From Persicaria tinctoria (taxonomy: Eukaryota; Streptophyta; Magnoliopsida; Caryophyllales; Polygonaceae), in NCBI GenBank assembly GCA_037127255.1, contig JBANSL010000012.1, positions 31,921,115 through 31,985,114 on the forward strand: a stretch of DNA of 64,000 nucleotides, written 5' to 3'. The notes below the pieces were generated by a model. That model was not told the DNA's origin. It saw nothing but the letters and a program-made list of their open reading frames with translations, and made no database searches. Numbering within the stretch: position 1 is the stretch's first letter; each line of letters starts with the position of its first letter. Below are positions 46,022-58,399 of this stretch, in pieces. The position numbers and the translations under genes are program-made.

Positions 46022-46636
46022 AAACTTGTAACGGCCCAAAATTATGATTTCTGGGTTACGTTTCAAGGGATAAAACCCCTTGTTCGGATCTTGCAATCCA
46101 GGTACGGGTCGAGGTTTCAAACCCATTTTAAGATTAATAGAAAGAGGGATTTCAACCCTAAACACCTCGAAGGGCCGTTGGGTACCCTTAACCTGTCCTA
46201 AGACTATGTCGCAAATCCATTTCAACGGGAGTAAATCGGAAGCAAAGTAAAGATACAAGTGTCACGGCAGAGCCGGGTCAAAATATGATCAACCATTGAA
46301 ATTCGAGTTGTAATTAAATTGGTGAAGTTGGAATCTCAACTCTCTCTTTCCGTCATGTTAGACCCAGCGGTCATGGACTCAAATCAGCATCAATAGTAGT
46401 AAGCACAACGGATACCTAAAAAAATTGATATGGGGCGGGATCAGATCGATGCCCACTTTAGCTCTGCATCCCAACCCTAAGCACACATATACGCTATACC
46501 TAATAAAGATGCTCTAATGCAGTACGAAATTCAAACACACTAGCATGCTCCTAGCTCATAATAATGTGCAGAATAACTGTAAAGGGCCCAAGACAATGCC
46601 AAGTGGCATATCCCTCTCCTACCTCCACCCCTTCCG
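46022..46636 (-). mobile_element. Old solo LTR, 3' part (left piece), with TSD AAACT
   Basis: AAACT at 46022-46026 is repeated at 61046-61050. Starting at 46027, TGTAACGGCCC... is the reverse complement of the end of the LTR family described below (...GGGCCGTTACA). The piece matches the inverted 3' ~600 bp of the LTR with many differences. It stops at 46636, where the young element has inserted (TSD TTCCG, 46632-46636). The rest of this LTR is at 58400-61045. It is non-coding. Confidence 0.88.
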
Positions 46637-49600
46637 TGTAAAGGCTCGGATTTTTAAATCCTAATTTTTCATAGAAAAGGAAAATCAAAATGAATTTAAA
46701 GGTGAAATTTAACGAAAAACTCGATAACTCGGATTTTAAGACTCACGAAGCGGATTCCGAACAAATTTTGAAGTTTTGAAGGGCAATTCCGTCTTTTCAC
46801 ATTTATTTTCCGGGTATTTAAAATATATTTTGGGACCACTTCTACCCCTCTTCTCGACACTGTTTCTCTGCCCTCTTGGATGCCTTTGTCTGTTTTCCAA
46901 ATCCAGATCCCCTCCTCTCTGCCTTCCTCCATTTCTCTCCTTCCTTTTTGCCTGACTCGGGTATATGCAGGCCCTTGCCTTGCTGCTCCCACACGTCAAC
47001 GACTGCAGCCTACCTTCTCCCCCTCCTATTTGTGTAGCCTGCACAACCCACGCCTCCAGCTTTCTCCTCCTACTACTGAAATACAGTACCAAACCCACGC
47101 CACCTCCGGACCTCCACCTCTCCTCTTTCCTCCTCTGCCATTCGAGCACCACAAGGGCACCACCATTACCTCGTCTTCACCACCACACCACAACTCCTCC
47201 ATCAGCAGCGGCGTCGACGTCGTCGTTCGTCTTCAGTGAAGCCAAGTTGCAAGCCGCACCTCTCCCCTGATTTTCGTGAGCAAGGACTGAGCCTCCCACA
47301 GCTTCTTCCTCCTCCATCCTGGTCCACCAACAGCAACACTCCTCCTGCACGCCCTCGACGACGGAAGCAGCAGCAGAACCGCCTGGAGCGGCCGGCGCCG
47401 CCACCGCCTCCCTCTCTCCTCTGGTTTCTCGATTCCGAGCAGTAAGGACCCGCCTCCTCTCCTTTCGATTCCAAACTGCGAAAATCCTCCCTTTTAACCC
47501 CTCTTCCTTCTTCCTAGGCTGAGAACGGCCTGGATTTGACATCGGAAGAGCCCCATCGAGCCGACACGCGTTTCCGGCGAACCTTCGAAACCTCGGTGAG
47601 CGCTTTTCCCTTCCTCCCTCCTTCTTTTCTTCATGTCCGTGTATGTGTGTGGGTGGCGGATTGAGTATCCGGAGCAGAGCCGCCGCCGGCGAGCTCCCCT
47701 CTCCCCTTCCTTTTCCAATTTTCGAATCAGGCATCGGATTTGGGTAGAAGAAGATGAACAGTGTTTTGTTGGGTTCATTTCCTTTCTTTTTGGCCGGTTC
47801 AGAAAATTAATAAAATAAACCGGTTGGTTCACTTAAACAAAAACCAGGCTTTGATTCATTTTCCTCCTTGGGCCGGATCTGCATTTGGACATGGGCCTTG
47901 GATCCGATTTTCTTTAAAGTAAGGTTTTGGGCCTATTTAGTGGATCAGATCTTTCATTTAAGGGGAGAATAAGTGTGGGCCTAATTTCTTCCATTTAATT
48001 CGATCTTGGGATTTAATAAAAGGAGTGGAATGTTTTGGTAATTTAAGGAAAATGGGGATCGGTTTTGGGTGATTTCAAGAGGGCTGATTTTGTAAAATAA
48101 CAAAGGTTGAGATTTTTAAAGGATTTAGAAATATTTTATGAAAATGTTTAAAAGAATATGGTACTTAAAATAATATATAATATTATTGAGATTTAAAATA
48201 GAAAATATTACTATTGGGGCTTAAAGATGATAGTAGGATGTTTTGAAATGTAATATTATGAGACTTGGAGATTTAAAAGTATATTACTGGGGTTAAATTG
48301 AAAAAAAGGAATTTGATGAGCGTTTTCAAGGATCGGAATTTCTAACTAGTTGATTCGGATTTTAAAGCAGTTTCGGAACTAACTCGGGAATTATATGATT
48401 TGTGACTAACTAGCATGATTGATGTGAATGGTTGATTAATATCATGATTGGTGTGTACTAATGGCACGATTGATTGACTAATGGCATGGTGAAGTGTTAG
48501 ACTTGTGTAGCGTTAATTTATACTTTCGAGATATGATGAATATGATGAACTTGATATATGTGATATGCGGATCATTTTGCGGATATATTATGGAAAATAC
48601 ATGGATGTGGCAATATGATGAATGGTTGAACTTGGTGGAACGATGATTGCGATATGGTTGCTATTCTCGTTGAATGATATGCTTGAGTGCTTGGATGATT
48701 AGACGTAGACTTATATATGTGTTCTGATATGTATCTAGGTGATCTTTAATCTATTATAATGCTTGCCTTGCTGTTCTGCACCGCCAGGTAAGTCTCTTCG
48801 GAGCTTACTCAGATTGAATAGAGCTATTCCCTGCTTTAGGTGCATGATATACTAGGTGTTGCATTCATGATCAGCATGCCATGTAGTACCATGCTAGGTT
48901 GCATCTACGTTGAGCATCCTATTTCTTTATGCGTATGTAAATAGAACGGCCGTTATCTGTGAAGTAACTAGAGTCATTGCTAGGGTCATAGGATGTCCCA
49001 GTCTCATCGGGTCCCGTCCTGAGTCAATCGAGTCATGCACTTCCTTATATTATGAGATGCCTGCGGGCTTTATTGTGGAGCGGGTTAGGCATGCGTGCCG
49101 CCCTATTATGAATGAATGCATTCACGAGCTGGCCAGTCTCCACCTATCGGAAGGGGTGGAGGTAGGAGAGGGATATACCACTTGGTATTCTGTGCTAAGG
49201 CCTTATTATTATTATGTACTTGATCTTAGGAGCATGTTAGTGTGTGTTAATATTCCGCCATGCATCTAGAAGCATCTTTATTAGGTATAGCGTATATGTG
49301 TGCTTATGGTTGGGATGCAGAGCTAAAGTGGGCATCGATCTGATCCCGCCCCATATCAATTTTTTTAGGTATTATTTAGGTTCATCCTATCGGTGTTGTT
49401 TGCTTATTGCGCGGGTCATTTTGTCGGCGGAGAGTGAGCGCTGGAGTTATAGACTTCACCAGACTCTGATTATACTTTTTCGGATTTACACTTTAGACTC
49501 CGTTTTGACCCGGCTCTGCCGTGGCACCCTCTTGTATTACACTTATTTCCGCTAGTCGCATTATTTCTGATTTCCACGCTTAGACTTACGACAGGTACAG

Positions 49601-49771
49601 GGGACTTCCCCGGGGATTCCAACGATCCCTTCGATTTTGGGTATGAAATCCCCCTTTGAAACCATTAAAGTAGGTTTTGAAACCTTCAACCTGTACTCGG
49701 GGCGCAAGGTCCTAACGAGGGGTTTAATCCCTCGAAACGTAACTCGGGAATCATAATCCCGGGCCGTTACA
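46637..49771 (+). repeat. 5' LTR of the LARD-like element
   Basis: 3135 bp. The region 46850-47700 is GC- and C/T-rich with many CpGs and looks like a plant gene leader, while the rest is AT-rich. Open frames of up to 185 codons in the GC-rich part recur identically in the other LTR but match no family, and I do not call them genes. Intron-like signals occur around 47442-47595 (see findings). Confidence 0.95.
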
Positions 49772-49774
49772 AAA

Positions 49775-49790
49775 GGGTATCAGAGCTGAG
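49775..49790 (+). promoter_or_regulatory. Primer-binding site (initiator tRNA-Met type)
   Basis: GGGTATCAGAGCTGAG lies 3 nt after the LTR end. GGTATCAGAGC matches the common plant primer site TGGTATCAGAGCC, complementary to the 3' end of initiator tRNA-Met. Confidence 0.85.
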
Positions 49791-49952
49791 GTTGTGCAAA
49801 CCGAGTATGATAGGTTGAAGTGGTTTTGAAAATGGCCCAAGGTTTTCAAATGGTTTTCCAAATGTTTTAGAAAGGGCAAAATGAATTTAATACGATTAAC
49901 TCAAATGGACTAAATGTGAACTTGACTCAATAAATCCGGTAATCGAAAAAAA

Positions 49953-49953
49953 A

Positions 49954-49985
<32 letters not shown>
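49953..49985. repeat. (AG)n microsatellite
   Basis: An uninterrupted GA/AG dinucleotide run shortly after the primer-binding site. Confidence 0.9.
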
Positions 49986-49992
<7 letters not shown>

Positions 49993-52900
49993 CGATGGGG
50001 TAGTAAAGGCGCTAGACCATCCCTATTGGATGTAGTTGGGAATGGGTAGGCAAAATATAGCTTGTTCTTTTACAGGTGGATTTGAAGACTCCAAGGAACC
50101 TGAAGGTTGGAGGAACATGGGTTAGGAGGTTGTGAGGTGTTTGCCCCTCCGGTCGGCCGTCCCTCGAAGGACAGCATAGATCGTCTCTGTGATTGTGTGC
50201 ATTATATCCAATTGGGCCCGAGGGCGATCCTCCTTGAAGAGGATCATATTAATCTTGCTAATTAATTGCTTCCGTGTTGAGTGCTATTGTGCGTAGGATA
50301 GCGAACTAATCGGTGTGCCTTAACTTGAATGAGTGTTGAAAGTGTAAACGGGATAGTGGGAGGAAACCTTGTCCTTATGTTGTCAGAATTCCCTTCTTGT
50401 CAAGATAGCCCTTCCCTTATTCAAACCCCTTGATGATTATGACTCCGTCAATCGTCCCATCAAAACATTTGGGCATGTTAGCAAGGGTCGAAGAGCATCT
50501 GCCCTCCTGTTTCGAGTCCTGTTTGGTATCCCACCATCTATGCTTCTACCGAGTCTCGTACTCGAGGTTGGTGTCTTCCACGGAAAATTTGGGTTGCTCA
50601 ACCAATTACCTTCGAAAATCGTGTTGGGTGTGAGGGTTACCTGAGTATGTCAGTTGGTGGGGATGACTGGAATAGTTTCGAGTTAGGAGTGAGTTTTCCT
50701 ATGGAGTCATCCCTTTCGATCCTTTGTAATGGTTCACCATGTCTTCTTTTTGCAAGAGTCTAAGCACGAGTTCTACCCTCACCTCTAGGAAGCAGCATGA
50801 ATGTCCTTGTGTCCTATCGTGCGAGTCATACTAGCATCCCACGGGAAACAGGGTAACGAGTCGGTGATTGCCCTTAGAGAATCCTGTCCGGTTATAATAG
50901 TGGCCCCCTTGTGACGGTATGACATGATGTGTTAGTATATTCCAGCATGATTTACCATATATCTTGCATGATTACACTTATGGATGAATATATATGTTGA
51001 ATGTACGAATTCCCATGATAGTTACTCTCCATTGAATTAGGTTCATGATAGTGTGGTCAACCCCCTTGTACGAGTATCATGTGAAATAAATTCCTAGCAT
51101 GCTAAGTTAATCAATTGAACCTTGTTGACTTTGTATATGCTTAATGAGTGTTTCTATTACCATGTAGGACGTATGCCTTCTAATCATAGGCCCTCGCATG
51201 ATTGTGTGCCATCTTGTCTTGTTATATGAACATGGTTATATTTGATGTGATAGTTACTATGTCCAAATGACCTTACCATATCCTCTAGCATGATTATTAG
51301 GGTGCCTCTGAACATGCTCGTAATTGACTTCGCATTGTCTCGATCTGTTTATGCGTGTTCCTAAAATGAGTGATGAATCATACTTGTGACATTTTACAAT
51401 GCCCGCTATGTCATACATAATTCATCCTGTATATGTCTATTATCGGTTTGTACATATATGATCTTAATATATATCGAGCATGACTAGTGAATGAGACGAT
51501 AGGTCGCTAGCTAGTCCCGTGTGCATGTAAAGTTGATTGTGTGAAATGTTATGGATGCATAGGACGCTATTCCTTTAATAGGTACATGATAGTGTGGAAT
51601 GATATGATTGCAATATTTTGTGACTGCCATGCGCACCGGTAAACTTATAGAATACCTTAAGGGGATTGTTGTAACTCTTGAGTCTGTGTCTTGTCTTGAG
51701 TCTCGTCATCTCTAGTCCTGGTTTGTGTTTGAATTCTTAAGAAAATCGGTTTGTCCTCCCTTGCCCTCCCTTATCTCCGTGACTTCTAACCCCTCGTGAT
51801 CCCCTTGATGGACGTCGACATAGAAGAGAAAACGAGCAGTCGAGTGGCACCAGAGCGGTGCAACGGAAGCGTGGTGGGTCCATGACCCATAGACTCCAAG
51901 AACGACGTCACCGATGGCAAAAAGAATGGATAGGCTTCAAGGATGGCAGACGTGAGCAGGATCCTCCCAACTGATTCGAGGAAGAGCATTCTTAATTTAA
52001 AGCACAAATTTTCTTGTTTGTCGGAATTGATGGTGTGTGATAGGCCTAGAAATGACATGATGAGATTGGTAGTGGCAGATATGTCGAACCAGTAGTGAAT
52101 GGTGACCTCACTAACTTGTGCTTGCGATGATGTATCTTGATGCTTGAGTGTACTGACCTGCTAGTAAATCGATTATGAGCTATATATATGTAGTGGTGTT
52201 TTCTTCTTGGGCATGAGTCGAGTGATTCCTTGGTGAATGGGTCGGAAAGTGGCAAGTAGGTTCGAGGTCCTTGGTTCTGGTAGTTGGTTATGTGAGATGG
52301 GGTACGGGAAGAATGTGTTAGTTTAAGTAGAGTCGCGTGAGTTGGGACGTGTCGGAGATAGTGGTTAGTGGGTACAATTGAGCTTCCAGGTAGGTCTTAG
52401 GTGAGGAGTGGAGCCAATATGGGAGATTCTGAGGGAGAGGTCTTCGTTAGAGGTAGAGTAAGGCGATAGCGTGTGCGGTAGTGTAGTTCTAGAGGTGGAT
52501 AGGTGAGCTAGGAGTTGATTGGGGGATTCTTGAGGGAAAGTGTTATGTCCAGGTAGTCTAGGAGAGGATCGTGGGCGGTTTTGAGGATGATTAGTTAAGG
52601 GATGTCTAAGGAATCGTAGGAATTGGGACTAGGTTGTAGGTGCGGTGATTGGGAGCGGTCTTAGTAAGGGTTTGAGGTTGAGGAATCGCTAAGGAAGAGT
52701 AGTATGAGGTTGCTTGGGAAATTATCAATCTTGGATATTAGGTTGTTCATGTCAGGACTGTACGTGTGATGAGTATTTGGGGGATGGTTGGATAGAATTG
52801 GTAGTACTTGGAGAATACAGGGGTGAAGGATTCTAGATGCGTTGTTGGAGGATTTTATTATAGGGAATGAATCGGGATTTATGAGTGGAGGTTATTGTGG

Positions 52901-55243
52901 CTATTGAGGCATTCGAGGATGTGAGGTGAATTTTCGAGGGGGGGACTGGTAGCTAGGCAAGAGTGTCGTTGAGATTATAGTAAGACTGTGGGCTTGAGAT
53001 TGAGATAGGGAGATCTTGCGCATGGATTTAGGTACTACTGTACTAGGCAAGGCAGAATGCATTGAGAACGTTAGGGGAATTGGTTTTAGAAGGTTTGGCG
53101 AAGTTACGGTACTTGATAAATTCGGATGAGGATGATTTAGGGATTTACGGAAATGATGATCGGTAAAAGAGGGCTTTGGACGGTAATGTCTCATGGTTAA
53201 GGAGTAGGAGCTTGAGGCAATTTATGAATATGAAGAGATGAGGAACTAGAGTAGGACAAATTGTGGATTTCGAATGGTTAAGGTTTAGTAAGATTTGGAA
53301 TGAGGAAATTTGGGAATATGCTGAGACGGGGATCTAGAATAGGTCGGTCGAGGAATCGTGGATGTTCAGGTTTCATGAGAACTGAAATGGGACAAGTAGG
53401 TGGAAGTTGTGATTGGTCATTGAGGATAGGCGCGGGTGATGAGGAACTCGGTGATACGTGGTTATGAGTTAGCACTAGACAATTTTCTGCGTTAGAGTTG
53501 TCGAGAGTAGGCGGTTGAGTGGATTCTAGCAAGGTAGGATGCTTGTGTCGGTAATGTCGAGAATAAGGATGGGAGTGTAGGGTGTGAGATGGTCGGTATG
53601 AGTTGGGTTCTTAGAGGTGGATGGCTAGTGAGAGTGATTAGTGGTACGGGCAGTGTGATCATGTTAACAAGAGTATTCGAGATCTCTCTTTGGGAGATAA
53701 TGGTCAGGCAGAGTCTTGAGAACCTAGGGAGAGTAAGCGAGATTTTTAAGGAGCACCTAGATCGATCGTGAGAGTGATTGAGTCGAGAGCTTGAGATTTC
53801 TCTTAGAATGCGAGATGGGACTGGTAGAGGACTCCTAGGATGAGGGTGTGCCTTATAGAGAGTCTTGGTTGTTGATCGAGTTGTTAAGCTTGTCGGAATA
53901 AGGGAATTGTGCGATTGGGAACTCCGAGATATGGTTTTAGGTGGTCAAGTAGGATTTGAGGTCAGAATGTCGAAGTGGGATGGTTTTTAGATGGCTTGAT
54001 GGCATGGGAATTGGGACCCCTAGTAGTTGGTTGGGGTAATTGGCCTTGAATTGCGGATAGTTATGAGACTAGAGAGATTGTACGTTAGGCGGAATGCAAT
54101 GGTATTTAGAACTAGTATTGGATTGAGTTGGTAGACCTAGGTAAGGTTGATCTTGATGCAAGTGATGATGAGTAGTGGTCGTGTCTCGTCGTGATTGGTA
54201 GTTGTAGACAAGGTCTCTTGAGGATTTGATATAGTGTATGCTTTACTTGGGGTCGAGTATGGTGCAAATTATATGCTTAGACGATGTTGATTCCCTGATG
54301 AATTGCCATAGGCGATATTGAATTGTTAGAAATAACATGGTTAGCCCATGAACTCGATAAAATGCTAGTGTACGGAAGTATTTGTTTGCCTCTAATGCGA
54401 TGACGCTTGGTAGTTAACATGAGTATGATATGGTTATGTGATTGATATGATGTGCTCATCCGACGGATATGACGTGCTTATCTGATGATACGATGTGTAG
54501 TTTTGTGAGATGATGTGATAAATCCTACCTTGTACGATAAGATCCTAGATATGCTATGGTATGTAACTGTCCGTGACGTGAGTATGACCTGGTTATGAAT
54601 GAGATACGATTGCTATGTTAGACAATTGCTATGATATATGATGCCTTGAATTGGAATTGCTAGGATGCTAGAATTGAATTTATGAAATGTGATTCTAACT
54701 TGGAACCTAGGAAGGAAATATTGGATTAGCCCTTAGAGGCGGATGATTCCACCTCATGAGATTGAAACTTGCTTGACTAACATCGGTTTAAGGGATTTTG
54801 AATAATGTTAAAAAAATGACTAACTTGGATTTTGAAAAATTGAACGCGATCGAGCACTTCAATGATTTTGAGACTAATCCTTTTCAAACTAAGGAACCCC
54901 TTTTGAAATTTTCTAACCGAGCTTGCATTATGACACCCCACGAAGTGGATACAAGCATTTTATAGGGGCCCTTATAGATTGCTTGCTAAGACCTAGTGGA
55001 GATGCAATGATGCTTTTCGAGTTATGATATAACTGAGAAGTTGGGGTAAGGATGTGGTAAGGGCCCATATCACATTCTCGCTACGATCCATCAGGGATAT
55101 TGTGATCATGGCAACGATACTGTGAGAACCTCATAGGGGCACTTATGAGGCACTTTCGAAATCGATGGAATGATCCTTGGACTCACTTATTTCAAACTTC
55201 ATCCCCTACTTTAAAATGATTTTAGTCTCGGGACGAGACTTGT

Positions 55244-55259
55244 TTTTAGAGGTGGATGA
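55244..55259 (+). promoter_or_regulatory. Polypurine-type stretch before the 3' LTR
   Basis: TTTTTAGAGGTGGATGA directly precedes the TGTAAAGG of the 3' LTR, in the place of the plus-strand primer. It is purine-rich but not a perfect purine run. Confidence 0.6.
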
Positions 55260-58200
55260 TGTAAAGGCTCGGATTTTTAAATCCTAATTTTTCATAGAAA
55301 AGGAAAATCAAAATGAATTTAAAGGTGAAATTTAACGAAAAACTCGATAACTCGGATTTTAAGACTCACGAAGCGGATTCCGAACAAATTTTGAAGTTTT
55401 GAAGGGCAATTCCGTCTTTTCACATTTATTTTCCGGGTATTTAAAATATATTTTGGGACCACTTCTACCCCTCTTCTCGACACTGTTTCTCTGCCCTCTT
55501 GGATGCCTTTGTCTGTTTTCCAAATCCAGATCCCCTCCTCTCTGCCTTCCTCCATTTCTCTCCTTCCTTTTTGCCTGACTCGGGTATATGCAGGCCCTTG
55601 CCTTGCTGCTCCCACACGTCAACGACTGCAGCCTACCTTCTCCCCCTCCTATTTGTGTAGCCTGCACAACCCACGCCTCCAGCTTTCTCCTCCTACTACT
55701 GAAATACAGTACCAAACCCACGCCACCTCCGGACCTCCACCTCTCCTCTTTCCTCCTCTGCCATTCGAGCACCACAAGGGCACCACCATTACCTCGTCTT
55801 CACCACCACACCACAACTCCTCCATCAGCAGCGGCGTCGACGTCGTCGTTCGTCTTCAGTGAAGCCAAGTTGCAAGCCGCACCTCTCCCCTGATTTTCGT
55901 GAGCAAGGACTGAGCCTCCCACAGCTTCTTCCTCCTCCATCCTGGTCCACCAACAGCAACACTCCTCCTGCACGCCCTCGACGACGGAAGCAGCAGCAGA
56001 ACCGCCTGGAGCGGCCGGCGCTGCCACCGCCTCCCTCTCTCCTCTGGTTTCTCGATTCCGAGCAGTAAGGACCCGCCTCCTCTCCTTTCGATTCCAAACT
56101 GCGAAAATCCTCCCTTTTAACCCCTCTTCCTTCTTCCTAGGCTGAGAACGGCCTGGATTTGACATCGGAAGAGCCCCATCGAGCCGACACGCGTTTCCGG
56201 CGAACCTTCGAAACCTCGGTGAGCGCTTTTCCCTTCCTCCCTCCTTCTTTTCTTCATGTCCGTGTATGTGTGTGGGTGGCGGATTGAGTATCCGGAGCAG
56301 AGCCGCCGCCGGCGAGCTCCCCTCTCCCCTTCCTTTTCCAATTTTCGAATCAGGCATCGGATTTGGGTAGAAGAAGATGAACAGTGTTTTGTTGGGTTCA
56401 TTTCCTTTCTTTTTGGCCGGTTCAGAAAATTAATAAAATAAACCGGTTGGTTCACTTAAACAAAAACCAGGCTTTGATTCATTTTCCTCCTTGGGCCGGA
56501 TCTGCATTTGGACATGGGCCTTGGATCCGATTTTCTTTAAAGTAAGGTTTTGGGCCTATTTAGTGGATCAGATCTTTCATTTAAGGGGAGAATAAGTGTG
56601 GGCCTAATTTCTTCCATTTAATTCGATCTTGGGATTTAATAAAAGGAGTGGAATGTTTTGGTAATTTAAGGAAAATGGGGATCGGTTTTGGGTGATTTCA
56701 AGAGGGCTGATTTTGTAAAATAACAAAGGTTGAGATTTTTAAAGGATTTAGAAATATTTTATGAAAATGTTTAAAAGAATATGGTACTTAAAATAATATA
56801 TAATATTATTGAGATTTAAAATAGAAAATATTACTATTGGGGCTTAAAGATGGTAGTAGGATGTTTTGAAATGTAATATTATGAGACTTGGAGATTTAAA
56901 AGTATATTACTGGGGTTAAATTGAAAAAAAGGAATTTGATGAGCGTTTTCAAGGATCGGAATTTCTAACTAGTTGATTCGGATTTTAAAGCAGTTTCGGA
57001 ACTAACTCGGGAATTATATGATTTGTGACTAACTAGCATGATTGATGTGAATGGTTGATTAATATCATGATTGGTGTGTACTAATGGCACGATTGATTGA
57101 CTAATGGCATGGTGAAGTGTTAGACTTGTGTAGCGTTAATTTATACTTTCGAGATATGATGAATATGATGAACTTGATATATGTGATATGCGGATCATTT
57201 TGCGGATATATTATGGAAAATACATGGATGTGGCAATATGATGAATGGTTGAACTTGGTGGAACGATGATTGCGATATGGTTGCTATTCTCGTTGAATGA
57301 TATGCTTGAGTGCTTGGATGATTAGACGTAGACTTATATATGTGTTCTGATATGTATCTAGGTGATCTTTAATCTATTATAATGCTTGCCTTGCTGTTCT
57401 GCACCGCCAGGTAAGTCTCTTCGGAGCTTACTCAGATTGAATAGAGCTATTCCCTGCTTTAGGTGCATGATATACTAGGTGTTGCATTCATGATCAGCAT
57501 GCCATGTAGTACCATGCTAGGTTGCATCTACGTTGAGCATCCTATTTCTTTATGCGTATGTAAATAGAACGGCCGTTATCTGTGAAGTAACTAGAGTCAT
57601 TGCTAGGGTCATAGGATGTCCCAGTCTCATCGGGTCCCGTCCTGAGTCAATCGAGTCATGCACTTCCTTATATTATGAGATGCCTGCGGGCTTTATTGTG
57701 GAGCGGGTTAGGCATGCGTGCCGCCCTATTATGAATGAATGCATTCACGAGCTGGCCAGTCTCCACCTATCGGAAGGGGTGGAGGTAGGAGAGGGATATA
57801 CCACTTGGTATTCTGTGCTAAGGCCTTATTATTATTATGTACTTGATCTTAGGAGCATGTTAGTGTGTGTTAATATTCCGCCATGCATCTAGAAGCATCT
57901 TTATTAGGTATAGCGTATATGTGTGCTTATGGTTGGGATGCAGAGCTAAAGTGGGCATCGATCTGATCCCGCCCCATATCAATTTTTTTAGGTATTATTT
58001 AGGTTCATCCTATCGGTGTTGTTTGCTTATTGCGCGGGTCATTTTGTCGGCGGAGAGTGAGCGCTGGAGTTATAGACTTCACCAGACTCTGATTATACTT
58101 TTTCGGATTTACACTTTAGACTCCGTTTTGACCCGGCTCTGCCGTGGCACCCTCTTGTATTACACTTATTTCCGCTAGTCGCATTATTTCTGATTTCCAC

Positions 58201-58394
58201 GCTTAGACTTACGACAGGTACAGGGGACTTCCCCGGGGATTCCAACGATCCCTTCGATTTTGGGTATGAAATCCCCCTTTGAAACCATTAAAGTAGGTTT
58301 TGAAACCTTCAACCTGTACTCGGGGCGCAAGGTCCTAACGAGGGGTTTAATCCCTCGAAACGTAACTCGGGAATCATAATCCTGGGCCGTTACA
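55260..58394 (+). repeat. 3' LTR of the LARD-like element
   Basis: This copies 46637-49771 at a constant offset of 8623 bp, with no indel seen. Differences noticed: C47399/T56022, A48230/G56853 and C49760/T58383, all transitions. Confidence 0.95.
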
Positions 58395-58399
58395 TTCCG

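Larger units (their letters stand above)
49772..55259 (+). other. Non-coding interior of the LARD-like element
   Basis: There are 5.5 kb without a recognisable protein domain, and the longest open frames are under 100 codons. Contents: the primer site, an (AG)n run at about 49953-49985, a stretch rich in ATGATATG-type words (54240-54700), and a block near 54880-55240 containing the final purine-rich stretch. Two related phrases recur near the end (GGGGCCCTTATAG at about 54965 and AGGGGCACTTATGAGG at about 55135). Nothing else is recognised. Confidence 0.75.
46637..58394 (+). mobile_element. Young non-autonomous LTR retrotransposon (LARD-like), complete
   Basis: Two 3135-bp LTRs (46637-49771 and 55260-58394) start TGTAAAGG and end GTTACA. 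They enclose a 5488-bp interior and are flanked by identical 5-bp copies TTCCG (46632-46636, 58395-58399). A primer-binding site for initiator tRNA-Met follows the 5' LTR, and a purine-rich stretch precedes the 3' LTR. I found no gag, protease, RT, RNase H or integrase sequence in the interior, so the element needs enzymes from elsewhere. The 3' border (GGGACGAGACTTG...AGGTGGATGATG) resembles Ty3/Gypsy chromovirus borders. I noticed only three differences between the LTRs. Confidence 0.93.

Noticed and set aside
47177..47734. 185-codon open frame (and several others) repeated at 55800-56357
   Set aside because: They lie in the GC-rich, C/T-rich part of the LTR, open on both strands because of composition, and match no protein family. 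The exact recurrence is explained by the two LTRs.
53278..53532. Gag-like protein in the LARD interior
   Set aside because: The short Pro/Ser-rich minus-strand frame has no zinc knuckle and no gag similarity. Orientation is opposite to the element.
46637..58394. Two 3.1-kb copies as a segmental duplication of a gene
   Set aside because: TG...CA ends, the 5-bp duplication outside, the primer site and purine stretch inside show that they are LTRs of one element.
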